From Brachypterus glaber (Eukaryota; Arthropoda; Insecta; Coleoptera; Kateretidae), in assembly GCA_958510825.1 (NCBI GenBank), contig OY294049.1, positions 7,564,001-7,628,000 on the forward strand: a DNA stretch of 64,000 bases. Direction: 5' to 3'. The notes beneath the pieces are model-generated. The model had not been told where the DNA came from. It saw nothing but the letters and a program-made list of their open reading frames with translations, and did not search any database. This document shows, one piece after another, positions 1 through 10,593 of this stretch. Position numbers and translations under genes: made by a program. The number at the start of each line of letters is the position of its first letter. Positions within the stretch are counted from its first letter, which is position 1.

Positions 1-80
1 GAAATTTTTATAAATGTCACTAAATCGAAACATTTGACGACTAATTTGTTACACACAACAATATTAACTATACATATGTA
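1..80. repeat. Dispersed repeat, window-edge copy
   Basis: The first ~80 bases match, in inverted orientation, the stretch at about 41322-41415 (shared blocks include CACTAAATCGAAACATTTG and GACGACTAATTTGTTACAC). The copy is cut by the window edge. No coding capacity is visible. A second block of similarity between the same neighbourhoods lies at 1036-1125. Confidence 0.6.
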
Positions 81-477
81 TATCTATATATAATATGCGG
101 CATAAGCTCATAATCACACGCATTTTGCGTGTTCTTATAGGCCCATAAGCGGTCTTTTTTTTTCTTTTGGGTTGGCAACAGACAAAAGTCTATCTCTTGA
201 AGTTTGTCGTGCAATTGTGAACGTCGGTTTAAAGTTTAATTTTCTACAAAATTTTGTATTTAGGTTATGTTTTACCGTGTTAAAATTGTGGCTTGTGGCA
301 GTGGAAAAGAGAAGAAATGACTATAAAATATATCAAAATAATATTCGTTCTTAGAATTTTAAACATGGCGAAAACTGTAATGCCAATTCGAAACAAAAAT
401 CCCTAAATGAGTCATCAATTTAAATGTAAGTTTTTTAAAATTTTAGAGCAAAATAGAAAAAATTGTATAAAGCACTC

Positions 478-580
478 GTTTCATAACACGTTTTTAGCGC
501 ACTAGTACTTTAGAAAATTCACCGCAAGCGGCTCGTTTTCTAAACTTGTACTCGTGCGCTAAAAACATTGGTTATGAAAC
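478..580. repeat. Short hairpin element with GC-rich apex
   Basis: Two AT-rich arms (478-517 and 536-580) pair imperfectly around an 18-base GC-rich centre at 518-535. Both arms contain the GCGC/TTTTTAGCGC block and a TTTCATAAC end. The same architecture, with unrelated arm sequence, recurs at 18508-18645, 30247-30360 and 33555-33680. Confidence 0.6.
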
Positions 581-1035
581 TAGTACTTTAATATATTATT
601 ATGTTTCGTTTATTAAAAGTCCGATGACGTTTCAGGTAAAGTTGTTTAAAAACAAGTCGTGTAGTTATTATTTTATTATATACACTCCACACTGGATGGT
701 ATATTGCATTTTTTCAAATACTCATGAGCAAGTAAAAATTATTTAAAACGCAAAACAAATAAAAAAAGTAAAACAAATAGTGGTCAGGGGATGGGATTCG
801 AACTCGAGGCAAAAAAAGTGTTAAAATATTAGATCTTGGTTTTACCAACTAGTAGTTGGTAAAATAGTAGTTGGCAACTACGATATTGACGACTTTAATT
901 TCTTAGTGCTCTTAGTAAACATTATTTTCTCGTCAAGTTGTGTTTTGTTTTTCAAAAACAATAATCTTTCTTTCACAGAACTTAATTTTTCTAAAAATTT
1001 AGAGTCCATCGTTTATTTCGTCTTGATTTAAATGT

Positions 1036-1125
1036 GACATCAGATAGACAGACGGACAGACGGATATTTTCAAAATTTCTTATGTTGCACGAAACATTTG
1101 TATCCAAGAATTTCTGTCCAGGAAG
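1036..1125. repeat. Dispersed repeat with GTCTGTCTGTC-type core
   Basis: This segment has an inverted match at about 41571-41656 (shared AATTCTTGGAT, AATATCCGTCTGT and run of GACAGACGGACAG-type sequence). Similar GTCCGTCTGTCTGTC cores occur at about 5470 and 34145. Order relative to the other shared block (1-80) differs between the two loci, so they are not one collinear repeat. Confidence 0.5.
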
Positions 1126-1129
1126 TTTT

Positions 1130-2500
1130 TTGGCCATTTTGGATGATTATGGTATACTCTTTTAGTGCCTGCGTGCTCTCAAAAGTATAATAAAACAAAA
1201 CTTTTTCAACTCGATTTTCAATTTCATAAGGTATTTAAAATTAAATTCTTGTTAGTAATTGCATAAACCGTAACTAACCCTTAAAAACCTGAAAATTTCT
1301 TTTTTATTTGTGGGTGAAAATCAAGTGCGTATGTTAAAAAACAGAACACGTATAAAGATAGGATCAAAATATATTTGAACGGTTTTCAGTATTTGCTGAA
1401 AGAGTAGCTTACAAATGAGATCGTGTATGATAGGCAGAAAAAATAAAAAAAAGGAAATCGGCGTTTTTGCAAGAATAAAATGCCTTTGAAACGACCGCTT
1501 TAAACTTCACAATTTAAAGTTCAAAGATCGATGATCGATGGTTAATAAAATCATCCTTTTATGTTCCATCATTTGTTTATTATTTCTATATGCCTAACTA
1601 CACTGAGAATTCATTACCTTATTAAATACAGTAAAACCATCCAATTTGCTACCTGCGTTTAACTTGCAACAAAATGCAATTGCCTAAATTCGACCCTGTG
1701 CCGCTCAATCGGTAAGCGAGCGCGGCCTGTGAGTTTCATGTTTTGTTTGCTACGCTGAATTCGAATAAAATAACGAAGATTTTAAAAATAAAATGCCGCG
1801 CCATTAGGATGGTCCAAAATTTTATTTTATTTCTATCTTTCTAAAAATGTGTTAAATGGCTTGTTTTGATTATGTCGATGTAGAACAATATCTATAACTT
1901 AAAAATTCAAAATGGTGGAGTCAATATGGCACATTACTTTTTAAACCTTAACTGTATTTGCACGAAATTAGGGCTAACTTTTTTGCAAAGTCATAAGTTT
2001 TAGAGAAATAATTAAAATTAAAGCATTTAATATATTATCAAACTTGACAATACATTAAAACCCCATTTTCGTGAAAAACTTTAGTCGAAGATCATTAGCC
2101 ATCTTTAAAATAAACTAAAATTTTTAATCATCCTTAATTATCCTTAGATATGTCTAGAAATATACTATTTCAAAAAATTAAGGGAATAAAAATATTTTAA
2201 AAATGTAATTTAGTGATACTAGATTCCTGCTATTTCTTTAGTTTTACAAAATGTTTTGGTAATTTTTTAGTTTTAACCATTATTCAGTTTTGGAGCAGTT
2301 TCTTTATATGATTTTTTTTCTTTATATAAGTTAAAATCGGCTCTAAGATCAGAATAAAAAGAGCCATAAAACTGAAATAAAAAATCGTCTAAATTAAGCG
2401 CCTGTTAAGAATTTTATTTATATTCCTACCAAATCTGTTTGTGTTTTAAAATCAATGAATACAAAATAAAAACCCTATATTTAAATAATTATTTTACTAA
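1130..2500. other. No recognisable feature
   Basis: AT-rich sequence with stops in all frames. I see no gene, RNA or clear repeat structure here. Confidence 0.5.
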
Positions 2501-2505
2501 ACTCC

Positions 2506-3078
2506 GTCCAGTTATGCAAGATAGTAAGAAGCGACGCGGCCTGTTTTACACCACAGAGCGCATAAATAGCATAATTATGCATAAATCGTAGTATATCGAA
2601 AATTTAACAGATGTCGGTACTGTTTTCTTGGAAACGGCCTATCCAAATACTCGCATAACAAGCATAGTACATAAGAATGCGATGCCAGGATTGGCTTGAT
2701 TTGTCGTCATGTATTTTGTAATGGTTAAAATGCGAGTCTCTGGATAGGCCTTAAGTTGTAATTGTAACCTAAAAATTTGAAGTTTTCCTTGTGTTCAATA
2801 TAATTTATGTTTGCACAATATGTAGAATATGCTAATTTAGTGTGAGTGTATGAAGAATAAACCAAAAAAGTACCTTTTTCAACACCATTAAAAATAACAT
2901 TAAGTATAACCATTTTTTTATGTAACTTTCTCTTCTTTTATTAGCTTTAACGACCGTCAATCATTGTCACAGACAAAAAATGTCACAATATTTTATATGT
3001 TAAAAGGTACGAGTTTTTAACCAATGGTGTAGCTTAAAAATAGCGGGAATTTTAAACTACTATCTTGCATAATTGGAC
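2506..3078. mobile_element. TIR element (MITE-like) with a nested smaller one
   Basis: Inverted ends of about 21 bp (2506-2526 and 3058-3078; core ATGCAAGATAGTA, one CAG/CAA difference) bound a 573-bp non-coding segment. Inside, 2636-2750 is a second unit whose ends, GGCCTATCCA...CTCGCAT and its complement, face each other. A diverged relative of the inner unit lies at 16281-16421. The outer AAGATAGTA-type end recalls the MITE family at 35295-35507. No transposase is encoded. Confidence 0.6.
2636..2750. mobile_element. Nested 115-bp TIR element
   Basis: The end GGCCTATCCAAATACTCGCAT at 2636-2656 is matched in inverse at 2730-2750 with a few mismatches. It sits within the larger TIR element and shares its end pattern with 16281-16421. 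Confidence 0.5.
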
Positions 3079-3539
3079 TGACTATAATAAAATTAAGTCC
3101 GAAAAGCAATATGAATATGAAACACAATAATTAAATTTAACTTGCTACAGCAAAATTTTAATATAAACAAGAATTGTAATTGTATACGTTTCTAAACTTC
3201 ATATTTAGTAATTTGAAGCTGTAACAACAAAGTAAATGCCTAATATAGTATAAGTACCTACATAACGATAAAACTGAATTTAAATAATTTAATAAAAAAA
3301 AATAATTATTATTATAGGATATGATAGTTGGGATTTTTCCTAGAAAAACTGAAAGTGGTTTTTATTAGTTAATTACCGTAATCGCCCTAAAGCAGTTTTC
3401 GTCCGCGTATCATACACTATTTTTTATTCGAATTGTCGTTTGACTTTAAACGTCATCAGTTTTATTATGAAACAATCAACCAACGTAGATCAATTTACTT
3501 TTTCATCATCATCATCAAACGTTTTGTACCTATTTATCA

Positions 3540-4201
3540 TACAAAAAGTGAAGTTCTTAAACTTTTATCGAATAAAAATATGGTTTGGTTATACTTTTAT
3601 ATTTTTATTATATTACAGTACACGTCGGAAAAAAATCTGTTTAATATAATATTTTTTTATCTGTATAATATACAGTGCGTACATTACGTCTGGAACCACT
3701 CGATTATCTTTTCAGTTATAACTTAGTAAAAAAAAACTCTCGGACAGGTCGATTTTTATTTTTTTATTTTGCAAATTTTGGTGTAAAAAAAGTTTGGACA
3801 GGTCGATTTTTATTTTTTATTTTGTAAATTTTGGTGTAAAAAAAGTTATCAATATTTTCACCCCCTTGCACCCTTCCATCACAATTTTCTTGGCTATTTG
3901 AAAAAAAAATGGAATGGGTGGGTGGAAGTGTGTTAAAATTGTGATAACATTTGGTTAAACTAAAAATTGCAAAATTAAAAATAAAAATCGACCTGTCTGA
4001 GCATTTTTTTAAAAGACTTATAACTGAATCAGGTGATTCCAGACTTTTTGTAATTGTAATGTACATATTATATTATACAGATAAAAAATATTATATTAAA
4101 CTGTTTTTTTTTCAACGTATACTGTAATATAAAAAATATATAAAAGTATAACCAAACCATATTTTTATTTTGAAAAAAGTTTAAGAACTTCACTTTTTGT
4201 A
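3540..4201. mobile_element. Long imperfect inverted repeat (foldback element)
   Basis: The outer blocks at 3540-3593 and 4147-4201 are inverse complements (shared AAAAAGTGAAGTTCTTAAAC and ATGGTTTGGTTATACTTTTA). Pairing continues inward through an ATAATATTTTTTATCTG block and a GACAGGTCGATTTTTATT block. A third GGTCGATTTTTAT-type arm follows at 4370-4490, so the locus is compound. The short ORFs here are by-products of the repeat. Confidence 0.65.
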
Positions 4202-4369
4202 CTAATTCAAATAGCCACCCATTTTTTATAAGCCCTTTGCTAAATAAGGCTTTATTATACACCCTCAAAAAGCTTAATAAATAAACTTTTCAACGATGTC
4301 ACAAGGGGTAGGTTGCTGTTTGAAGAAAAAAGTTGTAATGGGGGGTGTAAGGGGGTGACAATTTTGATA

Positions 4370-4490
4370 ACTTTTTTACACCAAAATTTACAAAAAAAAA
4401 ATAAAAATCGACCTGTCCCACCGTTATTTTTTAGAAGACTTAGTTTTACCTGAAAGTTAATCGGGTGATTCCAGAACAAATGTACGCACT
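4370..4490. repeat. Extra arm of the foldback family
   Basis: Contains AAAATCGACCTGTCCCACC and GGGTGATTCCAGA, matching in orientation the right arm at about 3980-4045. It suggests a second, partly deleted copy abutting the first. Confidence 0.5.
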
Positions 4491-4499
4491 CGATTTTTT

Positions 4500-5935
4500 T
4501 TTTATTATTTAAATTAGTTTATAATTTTGGCGAAGGCGCCTATAACGCAAATATAGAGGTAATTAATTTTAAATTTTTCGCCTCAGTATTTTTCCGAGTA
4601 TTTTTTCTAAATTATTTTAATATCATCATACATACTATGTTTTAAAAGCCTAATTCTCTAAAATATATTTATTATAGTGATATTACAGTCTTTATTGCAT
4701 CAATAGCTATTTTACATCATTTTGATAGTATTCTTCACACGGATAAATTTTAGGTTTCATGTAGATTTATTTTATGGCCTGGCAGTTTCTTAACCAGTTT
4801 AAGTTGGCGGCTCTGTAAATGGGGAAAAGACCCCTTAGCTTTGAAACGCAACATTTCTCCAGATAACTTTAATTTATTCAAAAAGCGTTTCATACAGAGT
4901 ATGCAAGTCGACGAAATATATAAAAATGGTTAAATATAATAAGTCGTTTTTATCTGTAAATGTAAATTTTATATTAAAAAGAAAAGGATAATTATCTTAA
5001 AAGTTAATTAAATATTAAAGTTGTCTCTTTAGAAAAATCTCTTTAAAACTCCTAGAAAATTAGCCTTTTGCTAAAAAAATATATTCGTCAAAAAAAAAGG
5101 GACGATGAAGGTGGAACCCATTTATGACTTCTTTGGATAAAAAGCCCAAACATTTTAAGCGCGCTAGAAGGGCCCTTTTTCTCTAGAAGAGATTGCTTAT
5201 TCGGCTAAAAAAGAAGACTTTACACTTCTTTAGTCCTGTTTTTAGTCAATTTTTTAAACTTTAACATCAAGTCGCGCCGGATAAATATAGTTCGTTTAGA
5301 ATAAAATTAGGTGAGTGGTCTATTGGGACCCTTAAAGTCCCAAAAATAAGTCTGGCACCCTAATCAGTGATTAGTGATTAGTAATCACCATTTTACTTTC
5401 CCCGAGTAAAGTCATGCGTTCTCGACGATTTATGTCCAAAACAGATAATTTCCGTAAAAAAAAAATAATTCTGTCTGTCGGCCTGTCTCTTTGTTTAGGA
5501 AATTTATAACCACGATAAGTCGAGAACGCTCTAATTTAAAGTCTTTAAATTTGGACCATATCTTTTACATATATTTTTTTAAATTTTACATTTTTTCGTT
5601 TCGCGAGAAAAAAGAATGTTTGAACCTAGCTCTACAGGGTAAGTAAGCTTTAGTTGGCAGTAGTATTTTTTTAAATATAATTAAATTATAGAAATAATTA
5701 TTTATGAGATAAATAATATTATATGGTTAAAAGATATCACTTGTAAAACTTGTTTGAAACTTCATTAAAGTAGAAAAGTATTTGCTTAGGGTTGCTTGGG
5801 CTGTTTAAATATTTAATGTGTTATACTATAACAGTAAAGAGTCTTTACTAAAGACTTACATAGTTTTAGTTGTTGTTTTAGATCCAAACCACATACAACT
5901 TCGCTTTAATAGATATAAAAGTAAAAACCAAATGA
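4500..5935. other. No recognisable gene
   Basis: AT-rich non-coding DNA. I note only a GTCTGTCGGCCTGTC-type core near 5470 shared with other loci and a small local duplication of GTGATTAGT near 5370. Confidence 0.5.
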
Positions 5936-5957
5936 CTTAAAGTATAGTGAACATATG

Positions 5958-5985
5958 TAATAATAATAATAGTAATAATAATAAT
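5958..5985. repeat. TAA microsatellite with duplicated flank
   Basis: A short (TAA)n array in which GAACATATGTAAT occurs on both sides, at about 5948 and 5986. Confidence 0.6.
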
Positions 5986-6046
5986 GAACATATGTAATGC
6001 TTCGTATTTCATAGTATACTCTTCAGTTAACTATCCACTATAAAAA

Positions 6047-6377
6047 TTCTCGGCTGGGATCATTGTTAAAAACGTTCTACTGTACAAGTAAAGCAAAACC
6101 GTGACAACAATAATATGTTTTAAGCTTTCAGTTACGAGACACGGTTTTTTTTACTTGCATATTTCTTAATTTTGTAAGCGTCACATAAATTTAAAGTTCT
6201 CGGCTGGGATCGTCACATAATTTTGGGACACTTTTGCGTCACATAACAACAACGATCCCAACCTAGAACTCAATGATCCCAGCCGAGAACTTTGTTGATA
6301 TCGTAAGCGTCACATATTATCATGGTTTTGCTTTACTTGTAAAGTAGAACTTATTTAACAAAGATCCCAGCCGAGAA
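6047..6377. mobile_element. Compound foldback element with TTCTCGGCTGGGATC motif
   Basis: Outer ends TTCTCGGCTGGGATC at 6047 and its complement ending at 6377 are followed by ~50 bp of further inverse similarity, including a CAAGTAAAGCAAAACC block. The end motif recurs inside, forward at about 6199 and inverted near 6250 (diverged) and 6275, with GCGTCACATAA spacers. About five copies lie within 331 bp. No ORF of note. Confidence 0.65.
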
Positions 6378-6451
6378 CTTAATGCGAGCGTTACATAAAC
6401 GTTGAGATTGGAAATGTCTTATGGTTCGAAACCCATGAATTTTTATCACAA

Positions 6452-6815
6452 TTGTCACGATTTTTGTTGGGATTTTACTCACGATTTCCTCACAATTGTC
6501 ACGATTTTTGTTGGGATTTGCCTCACGATTTCTCCCGATTTCCTCACAATTATCACGATTTTTGTCACAATTGTCCCGATTTTTGTTGGGATTTTTCTCA
6601 CGATTTCCTCACAATTGTCATGTTTTTTGTTGGGATTTTTCTAACGATTTCTCACGATTTTTTCACAATTGTCACAATTTTTGTTTGGATTTTCCTCACG
6701 ATTTTTCACGATTTTGTTACAATTGTCACGATTTTTGTTGGGATATTCCTCACGATTTCTCACGAGATTTTCCTCAGGATTTTTCACGATTTTGTCAAAA
6801 TTGTCGAGATTTTTG
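6452..6815. repeat. Minisatellite, CACGATTTTTGTTGGGATTT-type unit
   Basis: Degenerate head-to-tail repeats built from TCACGATTTTTGTTGGGATT, CCTCACGATTTC and TCACAATTGTCACG modules, spaced 40-60 bp. The array starts about 75 bp after the foldback element at 6047-6377. Up to 163 codons stay open only because the repeat lacks stops; I do not call a gene. Confidence 0.75.
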
Positions 6816-7290
6816 GACAAAATGATAAAAATTTGCTTTACGTAATACTTGAACGTTCCCTAATAAGTAATACTTATATCCTAGAAAAATCTGCTCTTGA
6901 AGCTCTTATAATAAAAGTCATTTATTTCTATGTTAAGTATTAATCAAAGAAGAATAAGACTGCTATTAGTATTTGAATAGGCGCCAAAAATTTTTCGGAT
7001 AGTTAATATAATGAATTGTTTTACTTTTTACATTTTTTTCCTTCGTGTTAACTACACATTCCTGCTGAATTATAAATTAAAATAGAACTTACAACATCGT
7101 GTTCTTCAAAAACTTTTTCAATGTAATTTAAACACATTTAAATTAAATTATAAACCAAGAGTGCTTAAAAACAAAAGTGCTGCACTAAACTGAAGTTTAA
7201 ATATTTAAAATAGAAAAACATTTACTTTTATAAAATATGTTTGTTTTTGTTTATTTTCATAATATAGCGAAACCTAACTTACCTGTTATA

Positions 7291-8591
7291 CCTGGTGAGT
7301 TTCAGTCCATAGACCCCCCCCTAAAAACAAGTTTTTTAAAATTCGATCAAAGAAATTTTTTGTAGCTTATATTTCTTAACAAGGACTACAAAATGGGGTA
7401 CAATTTTTTTTCTACGATCTAATAGAAAAGTTAACATTTCTACAAAAACAAATGAAGTTTTCAGACCGCAAAATAACCTATTTGTTAGCATTTTACTTTT
7501 CTGCTCGTTACCATGACAGCAAGCGAAATATTGAATTTTGCGCGCTAGAGTGTAGGCAACCGGCATGCCGCGGCAAGTCAATTGGAAAACAGCTGTCAAG
7601 TATAAGTAAGCTAAAAGATGTTGTGTTACGCCATTTTTTTTAATATAACATTATTATTTATTTTAAATCAAATCTTAATTTAGTATGCTAAATATTTGTG
7701 TGCTAAATAATTGTTATAAAGGAATTATGGAAAGTTACAGTAATGAAGATTTTACTTTTTAACCACCAGATTTGCAAAAAAATGTAAGTGCTGGTACCTT
7801 ACAAGGCCTTGTAAGGTTATAAATTTACTGCCTGAAATTAATTTAGTTATTTATTTTAGATCGTAGAAAAAGCTTTGTTTGTGTTACGAGCGCAAAATGT
7901 GATTTCTGCTTTCGCATGATTGCCAATTCCACGTTTAAACAGTCAGTCACTTTACGCTCTTAATGCAAAAATAACTATTTTGCACTTCCGGTTTTACCAC
8001 AAACTAAGGCAACTCAATTTTTTATAATGACACCCCCTGTATATTTTTTAATTTTTAAATTCAGAAACAGTTTTACATAAAAAAAACCTTAAATGAAATT
8101 TTCATTCATTTTTTATTTATTAAAAAAAACTTATTTAACTAAATTTCCGGCAAAAACAAAAGTGAAAAAAAAACTACTCCATTTTGTAGCTTCTTTAAAA
8201 GTGCACCAAGAAGGTAAGAGCGTCGAAGGGGGTTTCCATTTAAAAAAATAAGTTATGAAGGAGAAACCGTTAAAAAATTACCAAATGGTTTTTATATAAA
8301 ATTTGTATTTTTCCCACATTTAGTATAAATAAATTATATTTTATTTATAAAAAAAATTATCTTGTATGTTAATAAAAAAATTAAATAAAAACTTACTAAA
8401 AAAGTCTATTTTTTTTGTTTTGATCTAAAAAAAAATATAGAAGGAGTGTCATTAAAAACATTTTCGACGAAACTGTGCAAAAAAATAATTTTCTATGCCA
8501 TTTTGTAGCCATTGTTGATAAATACAAGCTATAAAAAACTGCTTTGATCAGATTGGAAACAGCCTAATTTTATGGACTGAAATTCACCTGG
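7291..8591. mobile_element. 1.3-kb non-autonomous TIR DNA element, TA target
   Basis: Ends CCTGGTGAGTTTCAGTCCATA (left) and the complement of CCTGGTGAATTTCAGTCCATA (right) face each other and are flanked by TA on both sides. Inverse similarity continues about 130 bp inward and includes CTACAAAATGG. The interior has no transposase-like ORF. TA duplication suits the IS630-Tc1-mariner superfamily, but without a transposase that is only inference. Confidence 0.65.
7796..7817. repeat. Perfect 22-bp palindrome
   Basis: ACCTTACAAGG followed directly by its exact inverse complement, within the TIR element at 7291-8591. Confidence 0.7.
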
Positions 8592-9378
8592 TATACAAAA
8601 TTCTATAAAAACGTAAAAATTCAATTATTTTTTATATGCAATAATAATGTACTGTTTTACTGCAACACTAATTAATATTTAGGACTTATTCTAGATAAAC
8701 ATTTAAAATGGACTTATTCTAGATAAACATTTAAAATGGACTTTATAGAAACAGCAGCAAACATCAAAGCTGCTTACTTGCATTAAACTTATGTGCAGTT
8801 TTTGAATGGTGAAAAGTATACTTCCCAGCTATTAGCATTATCTTGTTACAAATTAATTAACATTTAAAGTAAAAAATTGGATAATAATAATAATCATGTA
8901 TGTTAATAAAAAAATAAAATAAAAACTTACTAAAAAAGTCTATTTTTTTTTGATCTAAAAATAAAAAAATATAGAAGGAGTGTCACTAAAAAAAAATTGG
9001 ACGAAACCGTCCAAAAAAAATAATTTTCTATGCCATTTTGTAGCCATTGTTGATAAATACAAACTATAAAAAACTGCTTTGATCAGATTGGAAACAGCCT
9101 AATTTTATGGACTGAAATTTACCTGGTATACAAAAATTCTATAAAAACATAACAAGTCAATTATTTTTTATACGAAATAATAATGTACTGTTTTACTGAA
9201 ACACTAATTAATATTTAGGACTTTTTCTAGATAAACATTTAAAATGGACTTCATAGAAACAGCAGCAAACATCAAAGCTGCTTACTTGCATTAAACTTAT
9301 GTGCAGTTTTTGAATGGTGAAAAGTATACTTCCCAGCTATTAGTATTATCTTTTTACAAATTAATTAACATTTAAAAT
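8363..9378. repeat. Tandem duplication of ~0.5 kb
   Basis: Unit 1 (8363-8896) and unit 2 (8897-9378) are nearly identical, with small indels and substitutions. Each contains the right end of the 7291-8591 TIR element plus ~280 bp of outside flank. Unit 1 has an extra 27-bp duplication (GGACTTATTCTAGATAAAC... twice near 8682-8736). The duplication therefore post-dates the TIR insertion. Confidence 0.8.
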
Positions 9379-9379
9379 G

Positions 9380-10260
9380 GAAAATTTAATAAAATGTATT
9401 ATTTAGTATTATATTCAATTATTGTAATTATTATTATAATAATTATAATTATTAAGCATATTAAGGTAAAAAATTATGAACATCTAAACTTAAAGAATGA
9501 AAATTGTAATAAAAATATAATTAAATTGTCATTACATGTAATGTAATGTAGTTGTATAGAATTACATAAACGAATAAGTGAAAAAAACTTTTTTGCCCAC
9601 GAAAGAGTAAAATAATTAAACAAAACTTAAGGTTTGAAGATAAATTTAATTTCGGTAAAACTATTGAATCAAAACACTTTTTTTGAGTCTTCCCTGTAAT
9701 TGGTCATAATTTTTTATTAACATTCGTAATCTAAAAGTTGTTTTTATTGGTAAATAAATTTTCGTGAAAAATTCAGTGGTAGTAGATTTTAGATTTAATC
9801 TTTTTTTAATGTTTTAGCGAATTTGACCACACAAAGAAAATTAGTTTTGTAATGTGAGATAAACTGGAAACATAGTCGTAGCAGTGGGATAATGACGTGA
9901 GAATTGCTGTAATTCAACATGGTGTGTAATACTGATGGCTTAAATCTCTCCAAAGTACAGGCTATAAGTGTAAACCAGACATATAGCCTGACATTAACCA
10001 AACAAGGGTCAAATCAGACAACAATGTATACAATATATAGAGCAATATTTACAAAACTTTACTCATAGTAAAACTTCTGTACAATGGTATACTCAAATTT
10101 ATTTTAATATAACTAACAGTAATTTTTTTAAGTTTTCGCCCTGATATTTGTAGATATAAAAAGTGAGTAAAGATTATTATTTATTAATAATTATAACTAT
10201 ATTAAAAAGACCGTAGATTAGACAATTTAAATCTGCAGCAAAAACATTTTTTAAACAAAA
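9380..10260. other. No recognisable gene
   Basis: AT-rich DNA with small ATAATTATTA palindromes near 9430. Nothing I can assign. Confidence 0.45.
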
Positions 10261-10275
10261 TTGTTGTGTGGATGT

Positions 10276-10280
<5 letters not shown>

Positions 10281-10315
<35 letters not shown>

Positions 10316-10318
10316 TAA
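10281..10318. repeat. (TAA)n microsatellite
   Basis: About twelve TAA units. Together with 10462-10494 it brackets a ~145-bp segment with facing AATAAA-type ends (CATTTATTCC and GGAAATAAAG). Confidence 0.9.
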
Positions 10319-10458
10319 TAAAGCATTTATTCCGGCATATAAGCCATATCACATAGGAATATTAGATGTAATGTTTGTTTTTTTCTTTTTTTAATTATTT
10401 ATATTTTTGTGACATTTATTCTTTGTAAATATGACATTTTCCTAAACTTATGGAAATA

Positions 10459-10461
<3 letters not shown>

Positions 10462-10494
<33 letters not shown>
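10462..10494. repeat. (TAA)n on the minus strand, 3' flank of Dong/R4 element
   Basis: A TTA/TAT array directly against the 3' end of the non-LTR element (which reads TTTATTTCAAA then TAA repeats on the minus strand). It is target-site microsatellite or element tail. Confidence 0.9.
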
Positions 10495-10495
<1 letters not shown>

Positions 10496-10593
10496 TTGAA
10501 ATAAAACCCGACAGGTTCACCTCGTCTTCCGATGACCGAGGCGACGTGCGGGGAAATTGCGGCAACTGCTCTCCACGTCCGTGGAGTAAGCCT

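Noticed and set aside
783..880. tRNA gene or SINE on the minus strand
   Set aside because: GAGTTCGAATCCC is a good B box, but I find no convincing A box or cloverleaf upstream.
6452..6943. 163-codon protein gene
   Set aside because: It lies in a minisatellite lacking stops, and other frames translate to similar repeats.
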